From the IMG/VR virus record IMGVR_UViG_3300035145_000221, positions 1 through 34,878 of that record: DNA of 34,878 bases. One strand, 5' to 3'. Below the pieces are notes generated by a model. It was not told where the DNA came from. It saw only the letters and a list, made by a program, of their open reading frames with translations, and ran no database searches. Every line of letters starts with the position of its first letter. Position 1 is the first letter of the stretch. The position numbers and the translations under genes were made by a program. Below are positions 1-7,123 of this stretch, piece by piece. The stretch is from a virus.

Positions 1-422
1 ATCTTGAAGTACAAGTTGATACGATCAGGAAAACTGTAGGTGGACAGATCGTCTTCACCGATGCAGAAAAAATCATCCTCATTGAGATTGTTGTATCCGC
101 GATAGAAAGTCTTAGAAAGACCTGCGTACTTACGCTTCATCAGTTTCTCAATACGAACATCCTCAATGATGTTCACGAACTGGTGAGGAGTAGAGCGATA
201 CTTATCTTCTGCAATCCAGTTGCGATTGGGAGTATACAGAGCGTGTCCAACCTCATGGGAGACCAGAAGGTCATAGACATAGTTAGAATCAACACGCCAG
301 CTAGGCAGCACCAGGACACGGGTATCGACATTGAAGGATGCAGTCTCTACCTTCTTGTGCTCAACGATAAGGTTCTCGGTGGCAAGCAGTCGGGCGAGTT
401 TGCCCTTAATGTCGTGCAGCAT
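1..422 (-). CDS. HEXXH metallopeptidase-like protein, N-terminal part (cut by window edge)
   Basis: The minus-strand frame from an ATG at 422 stays open to base 1, giving about 140 residues of a longer protein. Around residues 60-65 it has SHEVGHALYTP, a zincin HEXXH motif with the H and E needed for zinc binding and catalysis. It is followed by a conserved-looking IIEDVRIEKLMKRKY helix, in which a glutamate could be the third zinc ligand. Predicted metallopeptidase-like proteins of this kind, some also with a von Willebrand A domain, occur beside gene 46 in T4-like cyanophages. The substrate is unknown. The ATG at 422 overlaps the end of the small gene upstream by 17 bases and is preceded by a purine-rich GAGACGAGA stretch. 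The frame is also open further upstream but has no better ATG. The family call rests on the motif and position; the C-terminal half is not visible. Confidence 0.7.
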   Translation of the reverse strand, partial: MLHDIKGKLARLLATENLIVEHKKVETASFNVDTRVLVLPSWRVDSNYVYDLLVSHEVGHALYTPNRNWIAEDKYRSTPHQFVNIIEDVRIEKLMKRKYAGLSKTFYRGYNNLNEDDFFCIGEDDLSTYSFPDRINLYFK

Positions 423-591
423 GGATCTCGTCTCGTATGCACCTATTATAAAACCCCCGACGCTGGTCGGAGGTCTGCATGTGCCGCTTTTTAAACTGTC
501 TTAGCCGTGCCTTTGCCTGGCGAAGAGCTTGTGGTTTAAGTTTGCGTTTCTGTTCTTTTTTACTGTGGTGTTGCCAGTTTGGGGTGTTCAT
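406..591 (-). CDS. Small very basic protein, unknown function
   Basis: A 61-residue protein rich in Lys, Arg, Gln and His, for example KKEQKRKLKPQALRQAKARL, with no hydrophobic segment. It looks like an amphipathic basic helix that could bind nucleic acid, but no family is recognised. Its ATG overlaps the TGA of gene 46 as ATGA, and its 3' end overlaps the start of the metallopeptidase-like gene by 17 bases. It therefore sits as a translationally coupled link between the two. The tight overlaps on both sides are the main reason to accept it as real. The basic composition would also fit a spurious reading of an A/G-rich strand. Confidence 0.55.
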   Translation of the reverse strand: MNTPNWQHHSKKEQKRKLKPQALRQAKARLRQFKKRHMQTSDQRRGFYNRCIRDEIHAARH

Positions 592-2318
592 GACTCCACT
601 CCACTCTTCTGGGATTTAAAGGAGAACCCTCCTTTCTTTGTAAATTCTATGACGGTGTTGAACTTATCCAACATGTCTTGTTTGTGAGAGATGACAAATA
701 CATTCGCATCTTTTATAACAAAACGAATGATCTTCAAGAATTCGTCTGTACCAAACCCATCGAGAGAACTGTCGAAGACTTCATCCATGATAAGAAGGTT
801 CGTATTCGCTGAGTTTTTGAACCTGGCAACCTCTCTCCATGTGAAGAGAAGCGCCAGGTCGATTCTCATTTTTTCGCCCTCCGAAAAAGATGAATAGGAG
901 AACTTATCGTGGATTGGACTTTGTACCGTTTCGTTAAACTCTTCGTCTAGATGGAAGTTGATGTAGAAATCCATCATCTGTAAGTAACGGTTTACTTGCT
1001 GATTGATCAGAGGGAGATATTTTTTTACGATCTTGGCTTTAACTCCACCATCCTTGAGGAGTGAGTATGCGAAGTCGTTGTAGTTTATCTCTTCTTTTTG
1101 TTTAGCAAGGTTGTCGAATACAGTCTGAAGTTCTTCCCTGTACTGTTCTAATTTCTCGTGTTCAGAATTTCTGTTTTGTAACTGACTGGTAAGAGTTTGA
1201 ATTTCATGTTGTAGATCTCTTGACTGTCTCTGTAGCCCAGAAATTCTTGTATTGTTTTGAGAAATGCCATGTGTGAGGTCAGTAATCTCCTTACTAAGGG
1301 TTTTGTAGAGACGCTCTCTTGTTTCTTCTTCTACTATCGACTCCTCCAGTTGCTTAAAACCTTCGTTGAGTTCCTTTGCTTTAGATTGAGCGTCACTAAT
1401 TTTATTTAGTCTGAAGGTCTCTTCAATGGACTGTGTACAGGTTGGGCAAACCGTATTTTCTGTAAAGAACTTATGCTCCTTTGTAATAGCAGATACTTTC
1501 TGAGAAATCTTACCTTTTAAATTTCCGAGCTTTCTAAGTTTCTCAGTAGCACCAGATACTTTCTCTAAGTCGTCAGTCAATGTTTTCATTTTCACATCAA
1601 GATCATCGTTACTCTTCATTAGAGAATCAATCTCGATAGAAATGTTATCGATCTTACCTTCTTTCTCCTTAATATTATCCTTACCCCTAGTCTCAATATC
1701 TAAGATAAATTCTTCCTGCATCTTAACTTTATCCTTAGATGCAGATTTCTTATACTCAAGAGACTTTACTGCCTCCTTATGCCTACGAATTTGCTCCTTA
1801 ATGAGGTTGTTCATAGCAGAGAAGATACGAATGTCCAGAAGGTCCTCAATGACCTCTCTACGGTTCGCCTGGGTCAACTGCATGAACGGTACAAAGTTGC
1901 TGCTACCCAAGATAACAATCTGAGTAAAAGACTTGTAGTTCAACTTAAGAATATTGTCTTCTAGAATCTTTTGATTAGCACGGTCATCTGCTTCCTTGTT
2001 TAGCACTGTACCGTTGACTTCGATGTCGAATACATTGGGTTTAATCCCACGACGAACGACACAATCTTTATGCCCGACAGAGAACTCAATCTCTACCAGG
2101 CATCCTTTCTCGTTAACAGTGTTAACTAGTTGCGGTTTATTGATCTTTCGATATGGTTTATTGAATAGTACAAAACACAGAGCATCCAGAACAGTGGATT
2201 TACCAGCTCCATTAGTACCCACAATGAGAGTAGTGCCATGAGAATTTAGATCCATTTCCGTCCAATGGTCACCAGTGGACAAGAAGTTTTTCCACTTAAT
2301 CTTCTTGAATAGAATCAT
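588..2318 (-). CDS. 46: gp46, recombination nuclease ATPase subunit (Rad50/SbcC-like)
   Basis: A 576-residue SMC/Rad50-type ATPase. The N-terminus has a Walker A motif, GTNGAGKST (residues 34-42). Long coiled-coil arms flank a CPTC zinc hook near residue 290. The C-terminal lobe holds the ABC signature FSEGEKMRIDLALLF (about 480) and a Walker B, LLIMDEVFDSSLD (about 510). The length matches T4 gp46 (560 aa). In T4, gp46 and gp47 form the Mre11/Rad50-like complex that resects double-strand ends for UvsX-driven recombination and host DNA breakdown. Gene 47 lies upstream with one small gene between, and the start of gene 46 overlaps that gene by 23 bases, so all three are probably translated from one message. 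All key motifs are intact. Confidence 0.97.
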   Translation of the reverse strand: MILFKKIKWKNFLSTGDHWTEMDLNSHGTTLIVGTNGAGKSTVLDALCFVLFNKPYRKINKPQLVNTVNEKGCLVEIEFSVGHKDCVVRRGIKPNVFDIEVNGTVLNKEADDRANQKILEDNILKLNYKSFTQIVILGSSNFVPFMQLTQANRREVIEDLLDIRIFSAMNNLIKEQIRRHKEAVKSLEYKKSASKDKVKMQEEFILDIETRGKDNIKEKEGKIDNISIEIDSLMKSNDDLDVKMKTLTDDLEKVSGATEKLRKLGNLKGKISQKVSAITKEHKFFTENTVCPTCTQSIEETFRLNKISDAQSKAKELNEGFKQLEESIVEEETRERLYKTLSKEITDLTHGISQNNTRISGLQRQSRDLQHEIQTLTSQLQNRNSEHEKLEQYREELQTVFDNLAKQKEEINYNDFAYSLLKDGGVKAKIVKKYLPLINQQVNRYLQMMDFYINFHLDEEFNETVQSPIHDKFSYSSFSEGEKMRIDLALLFTWREVARFKNSANTNLLIMDEVFDSSLDGFGTDEFLKIIRFVIKDANVFVISHKQDMLDKFNTVIEFTKKGGFSFKSQKSGVES

Positions 2319-2574
2319 TCTCTTGTTCAGGGGGGATCACAATGTCATTCGCAGTAATGACAGTATACTTGTAATTATACACCTCACACGCCTTTATGGC
2401 AACATCCTCATCTACCTCAACCACTTCCATCTCTACGCCTTCATTATCTTCTAGTTGCATAGCATAACGCTCAGCGTCATCTTCCTGCTCAAAAAGAAAG
2501 AGAACTCTATCACCAGTAAAATCTTTTACAGCGTATGCACCCTCACGCTTGCCCTCCTCTGTGAGCAAATACAT
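2296..2574 (-). CDS. DUF3110-like small protein
   Basis: A 92-residue acidic protein. The first half (about residues 1-70) reads like DUF3110: a G-Y-V hydrophobic strand, then RVLFLFEQEDDAERYAMQLE, then alternating acidic/valine strands and a VDEDVAIKACE helix. DUF3110 is a small family common in cyanobacteria; its function is not established. It sits between genes 47 and 46, sharing the 47 stop region at 2574 and overlapping gene 46 by 23 bases, so it is co-translated with the nuclease subunits. Its position suggests a role tied to the gp46/47 complex or simply early co-expression; that is inference. The family call was made by eye. Confidence 0.72.
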   Translation of the reverse strand: MYLLTEEGKREGAYAVKDFTGDRVLFLFEQEDDAERYAMQLEDNEGVEMEVVEVDEDVAIKACEVYNYKYTVITANDIVIPPEQENDSIQED

Positions 2575-3626
2575 TATTCAACCTCACATGCCTGGCGATA
2601 TAGAGTTTCCATGATACATTTAATTTTCGACTTGTCTAGTTCGACATCGGACTCCTCTATGTATCTGTGCAAGATACCAATAGTATTTTCTTCTTCCTCT
2701 GCCTCAAAATCTTCGGAGTGTACCCATCCCTGATTATAGTCAAAGTTCTCAATGACTTTTAACTCTTCTACACCAGAAGTATTAAGTTTGTCGATGAAGC
2801 GTTCAAAATCTTTTGGTTTTGATTTTTTACGAACAATAACCTTAACAATCTTTCCACAATACTCAGTAGCATCAAAAAGTTGATACGGAGTATCCTCGTA
2901 ATAGATGTTGTAGAACATCCTGTAAGGATTATTAATTGGAGTAAGTTCGTAAGTATCTGTATCAAAGATATGGAAACCTCTAGGATCTTCTACATCATTC
3001 CAATACATTTCATATGGATTACCCAGATAGAAGATCTTTCCATCATTAGATCTTGTATGATAGTGCCCAGAGAATACTCTATCAAATTTCTGGAAGACAT
3101 CAGGTTCATGTCCTCTATCCTGAGTAAATCCTCTATAAGCAGCAAACCCATTGAGTTCTAGGTGACCGACAGCAACCTTTGCTTTAGATGATTTAATTTT
3201 CTTCAGGATTTTATTCTCGTTCTCTGAGTTAATCCAACCCATGAACAAGAACTTTGTCTTATCTATCGTATACTCGGCACAATCTTGGATAAGAGTAATA
3301 TTACTATACTCTCGTAATAGAAGGTCAACTGTATTAATGCTATTATTGTTTTTGTAATAGGCAGTGTGATTACCCACAACGGTAAACACATTAATACCCA
3401 GATCTCTGAGATTATCGTAGTAATTCTTTTTAGCCCACTCCAAAGACCAAAGATCAATCGAGCGACGATTGTCGAAAGTGTCGCCCATGTCGATGACCGT
3501 GGTGATGCCTTCCCTCTGTAAGGTTGGGAAAAATACTGTTTCATAGAATTTCTTAAAGTATTCGTGAAACAATTTGCTACCCTTCCGACACCCAAAGTGT
3601 TGGTCGGTAATGATCGCTACCTTCAT
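2574..3626 (-). CDS. 47: gp47, recombination nuclease subunit (Mre11/SbcD-like)
   Basis: A 350-residue calcineurin-like metallophosphoesterase. The Mre11 phosphoesterase motifs appear in order: TDQHFG (7-12), DMGDTFDNRR (46-55), VVGNHTAYY (83-91), GHLEL (about 154) and SGHYHTRS (about 186). These provide the two-metal active site. The C-terminal 100 residues are the acidic capping region. T4 gp47 is 339 aa. It pairs with gp46 to process DNA ends during recombination-dependent replication. The ATG overlaps the TGA of the 48-residue gene upstream, and the 3' end abuts the DUF3110-like gene, so the group 55 to 46 is one operon. Confidence 0.97.
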   Translation of the reverse strand: MKVAIITDQHFGCRKGSKLFHEYFKKFYETVFFPTLQREGITTVIDMGDTFDNRRSIDLWSLEWAKKNYYDNLRDLGINVFTVVGNHTAYYKNNNSINTVDLLLREYSNITLIQDCAEYTIDKTKFLFMGWINSENENKILKKIKSSKAKVAVGHLELNGFAAYRGFTQDRGHEPDVFQKFDRVFSGHYHTRSNDGKIFYLGNPYEMYWNDVEDPRGFHIFDTDTYELTPINNPYRMFYNIYYEDTPYQLFDATEYCGKIVKVIVRKKSKPKDFERFIDKLNTSGVEELKVIENFDYNQGWVHSEDFEAEEEENTIGILHRYIEESDVELDKSKIKCIMETLYRQACEVE

Positions 3627-3769
3627 TTGTTCTCTAGACTTTTATTAATGATAATAATTTTTTCACCGTCATGAGTAAATTGCAACTCATCATCTGGGTG
3701 CCACATTAACTCTTCGTACATGTCGTCGAGTTTTTGCATGTCTTCAAATAAGGCGTTAGGGTTCGGCAT
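3623..3769 (-). CDS. 48-residue acidic micro-protein upstream of gene 47
   Basis: A short frame (MPNPNALFEDMQKLDDMY..., ending INKSLENK) runs from an ATG at 3769 to a TGA that overlaps the gene 47 start as ATGA. It also overlaps the end of the 70-residue gene upstream by 14 bases. The composition is ordinary for a real acidic helix-strand protein (LFEDMQKLDDMYEELMW then an FTHDGEKIIIIN strand). It fills what would otherwise be a gap of about 130 bases in an operon with no gaps. No family is recognised and the function is unknown. The double overlap is the main support. Confidence 0.72.
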   Translation of the reverse strand: MPNPNALFEDMQKLDDMYEELMWHPDDELQFTHDGEKIIIINKSLENK

Positions 3770-3968
3770 GATGCGCTTTTAGATTAGGGTCAGGGTTGCT
3801 TTCTTCTCTAGGAGTTTTCCTTTTTACGACAATAAACTTGTCCGCTGCAAAGGTTCCTGCAATTTGAATTTCAATCTCGTCACCATCATTCCAAATTTCT
3901 TCACCATTCTTTTTCTTCATTGCTAGAGCACACTCTAGTTCTGCAATAATCTCGTCAGTAATTTTCAT
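3756..3968 (-). CDS. Small hypothetical protein between genes 55 and 47
   Basis: A 70-residue protein beginning MKITDEIIAELECALAMKKKNG, which looks like a helix, followed by strand-like segments (DEIEIQIAGTFAADKFIVVKRK) and a polar tail. It overlaps the end of gene 55 as ATGA (3965-3968) and the micro-gene downstream. No catalytic motif is visible and no family is recognised. Its place in the sigma-factor/nuclease operon suggests early or middle expression. Confidence 0.75.
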   Translation of the reverse strand: MKITDEIIAELECALAMKKKNGEEIWNDGDEIEIQIAGTFAADKFIVVKRKTPREESNPDPNLKAHHAEP

Positions 3969-4438
3969 CGACTAGACCTGTATTGAATGTTATCTTTAAT
4001 AGAGTTGTAATCAGAAGCACTACCAGAGGCACCCTCTTCTACAACCATCACTTGATCATATCCAGTTCTCTCAATAATCTTAGTCTTAATTTCTAACTGC
4101 TTCTTCTCCTTTTGAATACGACGCAGGAAGGCATAGTAAATAATCTGAGTAAAATAAGCAAACGGGTTGTTAGATTTCTCAGGGTCAAAGTTATGTATAT
4201 ACTGAACGCAGTTCTCAATTCCGTCTCCGATCATATCTTCCCTGAACATGTAGTTCACGAAGTTCGGTTTATATGAAAGGTGTGTTGCAATCTTCAGAAA
4301 ACACTCTCCAAGGTAATTGCCAATCGGTGGAGGTGGAAGATCTTTTTCCTTCGCAACAGCACACTTCTTCCGATAGACGACCATTGCCTCCAGAAGTTCT
4401 TTATTATTAACATAATGATCAGATCTCTTCCTAGGCAT
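3965..4438 (-). CDS. 55: gp55, sigma factor for late transcription
   Basis: A 157-residue divergent sigma-70-family protein. The core FDPEKSNNPFAYFTQIIYYAFLRRIQKEKK is the region 2 equivalent, which binds RNA polymerase and reads the late -10 element. The stretch before it (GDGIENCVQYIHNF) also matches sigma region 2. T4 gp55 is 185 aa and lacks the regions that recognise a -35 element, as does this one. It would redirect host polymerase to the TAAATA-type late promoters found across this window. The gene has its own sigma-70-like promoter just upstream, which fits expression before the late genes. Confidence 0.95.
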   Translation of the reverse strand: MPRKRSDHYVNNKELLEAMVVYRKKCAVAKEKDLPPPPIGNYLGECFLKIATHLSYKPNFVNYMFREDMIGDGIENCVQYIHNFDPEKSNNPFAYFTQIIYYAFLRRIQKEKKQLEIKTKIIERTGYDQVMVVEEGASGSASDYNSIKDNIQYRSSR

Positions 4439-4461
4439 AGGTCATCTGTATAACTGTTTGT

Positions 4462-4490
4462 ATTATAACATATTCGTAAAAATCTGTCAG
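4462..4490 (-). promoter_or_regulatory. Sigma-70-type promoter for gene 55 operon
   Basis: On the minus strand, CTGACA (4490-4485) is separated by exactly 17 bases from TATAAT (4467-4462). The TATAAT is preceded by TGT, an extended -10. This is a near-consensus host promoter ending about 24 bases before the gene 55 ATG. It would drive 55, the small genes, 47 and 46 before late transcription begins. Confidence 0.8.
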
Positions 4491-4504
4491 GAGCTTGACA
4501 GACT
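4478..4504 (-). terminator. Hairpin plus T-run after the small gene at 4563 (possible intrinsic terminator)
   Basis: Read on the minus strand, arms 4504-4496 and 4489-4481 pair over 9 bases with one G-U and a 6-base loop. They are followed at once by five T residues. It lies downstream of the uvsW-containing run of genes and could end that transcript. The same arms hold the -35 boxes of two divergent promoters, so the symmetry may serve those instead. Confidence 0.5.
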
Positions 4505-4523
4505 ATCGAAATATGTGTACAAT
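4495..4523 (+). promoter_or_regulatory. Plus-strand sigma-70-type promoter, antisense to all genes here
   Basis: Perfect TTGACA (4495-4500), a 17-base spacer, then TACAAT (4518-4523) on the plus strand. No plus-strand gene follows; the longest frame soon after has 17 codons. A transcript from about 4530 would be antisense to the small gene at 4563-4991 and then uvsW. The match is strong but could be fortuitous, because the TTGACA is also part of the hairpin arm. Confidence 0.5.
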
Positions 4524-4562
4524 AACCTTGTCGAGGTTCAAAAGAAACATAGCTTTTAAGCT

Positions 4563-4991
4563 TTAAGCATGTGTAGCGATTCCAGACACATGATCAGCTG
4601 TAGTATTATAGATCTTCTCTAGGTTCGATCTTGCGTCTTTTACGCTACCTAGAGATCCCATCTCTTTGCTTACTCTAACCTTGCGCTCTCCATCGACATA
4701 GAATGCTCTTTGGAGATTGTAGTGTTGATATGCTTCAACCATCTCATGATTTTCTGGCAGTTCGGTCATTGTAATGACCTTATCAGGTTTAATGATAAAG
4801 ATATCATCATCTGGAACTGACATCCAGGGCACTAGTTTCATATAACCAGAAGAACCTCTGGTCATGGTCTCAACTTTTAGCGGCGTTTGCATCACGATCA
4901 CAGGATCTGTGTCGTTGTCATCAATCATTATTTCTGAGATGACCTCTTCGCCTGATACTAACTTTAGGCAGCAGTAGAACTCTTCATTCAT
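4563..4991 (-). CDS. Conserved small protein downstream of uvsW, possible Sm-like fold
   Basis: A 142-residue protein. The start, CLKLVSGEEVISEIMIDDN, followed by IVMQTPLKVE and an acidic aromatic stretch, has the strand pattern of an Sm/Hfq-like barrel (hydrophobic-K-x-x-S-G-E-E-hydrophobic). The C-terminal third is polar and helical. The Sm-like idea is inference from the pattern only. The ATG overlaps the end of uvsW by 8 bases, so the two are co-translated, and gene 55 follows after the promoter region. In T4-like cyanophages a conserved unknown gene sits between uvsW and 55, which this appears to be. Confidence 0.8.
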   Translation of the reverse strand: MNEEFYCCLKLVSGEEVISEIMIDDNDTDPVIVMQTPLKVETMTRGSSGYMKLVPWMSVPDDDIFIIKPDKVITMTELPENHEMVEAYQHYNLQRAFYVDGERKVRVSKEMGSLGSVKDARSNLEKIYNTTADHVSGIATHA

Positions 4992-6456
4992 GTTTGTTCT
5001 TTAAATTTACTTTGATGATCTCATAATTAAAGTTCTCTTCGTTATAAATTTTTATTCTCTCGATAAGATGATTCAGAGTATAATTCTTTTTCACCTTAGA
5101 TGAACAGTCATCAGCGATATCATATAGGGTTGCTTTAAATTTGTTAGCCCCTTTCCTCAAAACCCTACCAATGCTTTGGAGGTTTCTAATTCGTGATTTT
5201 GAAGGCGATGCGAAGATTACATTATGTAGATTTTTGATATTAATTCCAGTGCTAAATGTGCCGTAAGATGCAACAATGATTGCACTGTCTTGTGTTTCTG
5301 TTATGGAGCGAGCGAGTTCTCTATTCTCAACATCTACACCGCCGTGAATAAAGAATACTTTTCGGTGTTCATCGACCGAACTATTTATCATTTCATATAA
5401 TACCTTTCCATGGTCTTCTACTCTTGAGAACAAGACTAGAGTGTTTCCTTTTAGATCAACTGCGAGGTTCCTAATAAATTTGTTTCTCTGCTCGTGTCCG
5501 ATGAGGTATTGAATTTCCTCCTCATATTGCGAAAATGGTTTTTTATCGTGCATTAACAACAAAATTTTTGCATTTAATGTTGCTAAGTATCCTTTTTCCA
5601 TTAATTCATCCGTTCGGATGATCTTATATGACGGTCCAAAGAGACCTTCTAGCACTAACTTATGAGTTTGCGTACCATCTAGCGTTCCAGTAAACCCATA
5701 CCTATACTTGGCATGATGTAGTTTTGTCATGATTCCTACGAGAGATTTAGACTTGAACTGGTGTGCCTCGTCTCCGATTACACAGTCGAACCTCTCGAAA
5801 TATTTTTTCTCTAATTTATAGATAGATTGCCAAGTTGTGATAACTACTGGTGCCTTTGCATCTCGCTCTCTACCAGCATATACCTTATGACAGTATGACT
5901 CAACATCCCATCCATAATCTGCGAAGTCCTTATACATCTGCTCTACCAGAGATGTCGTTGGAACAACTACAAGAATACTTTTCTTATGCTCTGCAAAGTA
6001 CCTCACGATTGAGTAAATCATCAAAGATTTGCCAGAGGCTGTTGGGCTTATCAATAGTCTTCTATTGTGTCTCAGAGCATCGTATACACCCTCAATCTGA
6101 TAATCTCTAGGAGCATGTCTAGAAATAGATGTCATATAATCTTTGACACCCTCCATAGAGATCATGTCATTAGACTCGAATGGTAGACCATAAAACTTAT
6201 TGTTCTCGAATGTATATTCGTAATTGTATCTCTTACAAAAAGAGACTACTTTATCTAAGAGACCGACATAGATCTCACCAGTCTGCATATTGAAAAGGCG
6301 AATTTTTCCATCCCAGTATTTTTTTCTATACTGAGGCATAAATTTCGCACCCTCAACATCGAATGTAAATTGATCTGACAACTCATGGTAAACATGAGGG
6401 TCTGCTTCAATCTTGAGAAATACTTCGTTCTTCTTAGAAATTACGATTTTACTCAT
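4984..6456 (-). CDS. uvsW: UvsW, RNA-DNA/branch-migrating helicase
   Basis: A 490-residue superfamily 2 helicase. It has an N-terminal accessory domain (1-110), Walker A SPTASGKS (137-144), a DEAH box GDEAHQF (228-234), motif III-like FTGTLDGT, and motif VI QSIGRVLRKG (about 431-440). T4 UvsW is 503 aa. It unwinds R-loops and branched recombination intermediates, which shifts replication from origin-dependent to recombination-dependent initiation. The ATG overlaps the TGA of the exported HEXXH gene as ATGA. Its closeness to uvsY matches T4 biology. Confidence 0.97.
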   Translation of the reverse strand: MSKIVISKKNEVFLKIEADPHVYHELSDQFTFDVEGAKFMPQYRKKYWDGKIRLFNMQTGEIYVGLLDKVVSFCKRYNYEYTFENNKFYGLPFESNDMISMEGVKDYMTSISRHAPRDYQIEGVYDALRHNRRLLISPTASGKSLMIYSIVRYFAEHKKSILVVVPTTSLVEQMYKDFADYGWDVESYCHKVYAGRERDAKAPVVITTWQSIYKLEKKYFERFDCVIGDEAHQFKSKSLVGIMTKLHHAKYRYGFTGTLDGTQTHKLVLEGLFGPSYKIIRTDELMEKGYLATLNAKILLLMHDKKPFSQYEEEIQYLIGHEQRNKFIRNLAVDLKGNTLVLFSRVEDHGKVLYEMINSSVDEHRKVFFIHGGVDVENRELARSITETQDSAIIVASYGTFSTGINIKNLHNVIFASPSKSRIRNLQSIGRVLRKGANKFKATLYDIADDCSSKVKKNYTLNHLIERIKIYNEENFNYEIIKVNLKNKHE

Positions 6457-7121
6457 TCAATAAACCCTTCTTCTTCCAGATACTTACGAGTCAGGGGAGT
6501 TGGGTCAAAAACTTCCCACATAGCACCAGTTGCACATGCTTCGAGTGCTGTCTGAGTCATACCTTCAGTACGACCTGCCCATGCTGCTTCTGCCTCCCAA
6601 GGGACCGCATGTTTAGGATATGTACGCTCAGCCATCACACGCCAAATCATAGGCACATCCTCTTCAGGTTTGATGATTGCAATCAGATTATTCTTAATAG
6701 AACCTGCCATACAATCTTGTGCAGCGTGCCATCCTTCATGACGCATGACATACATGAGCGTGCTAGGTTCGCCCATATGGTCTTTGTTCAAATAAAAGTT
6801 ATTGCTAACAGTATGGTATACACCACGATGTCCAATAGGGAAATAACGCTGGTCTGCAATAAAGACCTTGACACCAATTTGATTCAGTGTCATCAACATC
6901 TTATTGAACTCTAATGCATTAGAAGTAAACTCTTCAGTATTGGAATACTTGGAAGAAATATCCAACATTGAATGGACTTCCTCCACATCCTTGGTACACT
7001 CACGCACCAGCATACAACCCATGGCATCCATGCTGTTGTATCCTTTGGTAATCTTATCTTCACCCGCTAATGCAGCGAGGGGTGACAGCGCCATCAGTGC
7101 GGCGAGAAATAATTTTTTCAT
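6453..7121 (-). CDS. Exported HEXXH metallopeptidase-like protein
   Basis: A frame from 7154 exists, but the better start is the ATG at 7121 (222 aa). It leads directly into a classical signal peptide: MKK, a hydrophobic LFLAALMALSPLAALA core, and a likely cleavage after ALA-G (about residues 18-20). It lies 2 bases after the uvsY stop, with AGGTT just upstream. The mature part has MRHEGWHAAQ (HEXXH at 128-132) and WEAEAAW (175-181), where a glutamate could be the third zinc ligand of a gluzincin. Four mature cysteines (about 36, 42, 137, 195) would suit disulphides in the periplasm. It may be a periplasmic peptidase or cell-wall-related hydrolase; the substrate is unknown. An exported protein between uvsY and uvsW is out of place functionally. 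Confidence 0.85.
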   Translation of the reverse strand: MKKLFLAALMALSPLAALAGEDKITKGYNSMDAMGCMLVRECTKDVEEVHSMLDISSKYSNTEEFTSNALEFNKMLMTLNQIGVKVFIADQRYFPIGHRGVYHTVSNNFYLNKDHMGEPSTLMYVMRHEGWHAAQDCMAGSIKNNLIAIIKPEEDVPMIWRVMAERTYPKHAVPWEAEAAWAGRTEGMTQTALEACATGAMWEVFDPTPLTRKYLEEEGFIE

Positions 7122-7123
7122 GA

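Noticed and set aside
183-494. 103-codon plus-strand frame at the left end
   Set aside because: It lies opposite the HEXXH gene, which has a coherent motif and operon setting; the plus frame has none.
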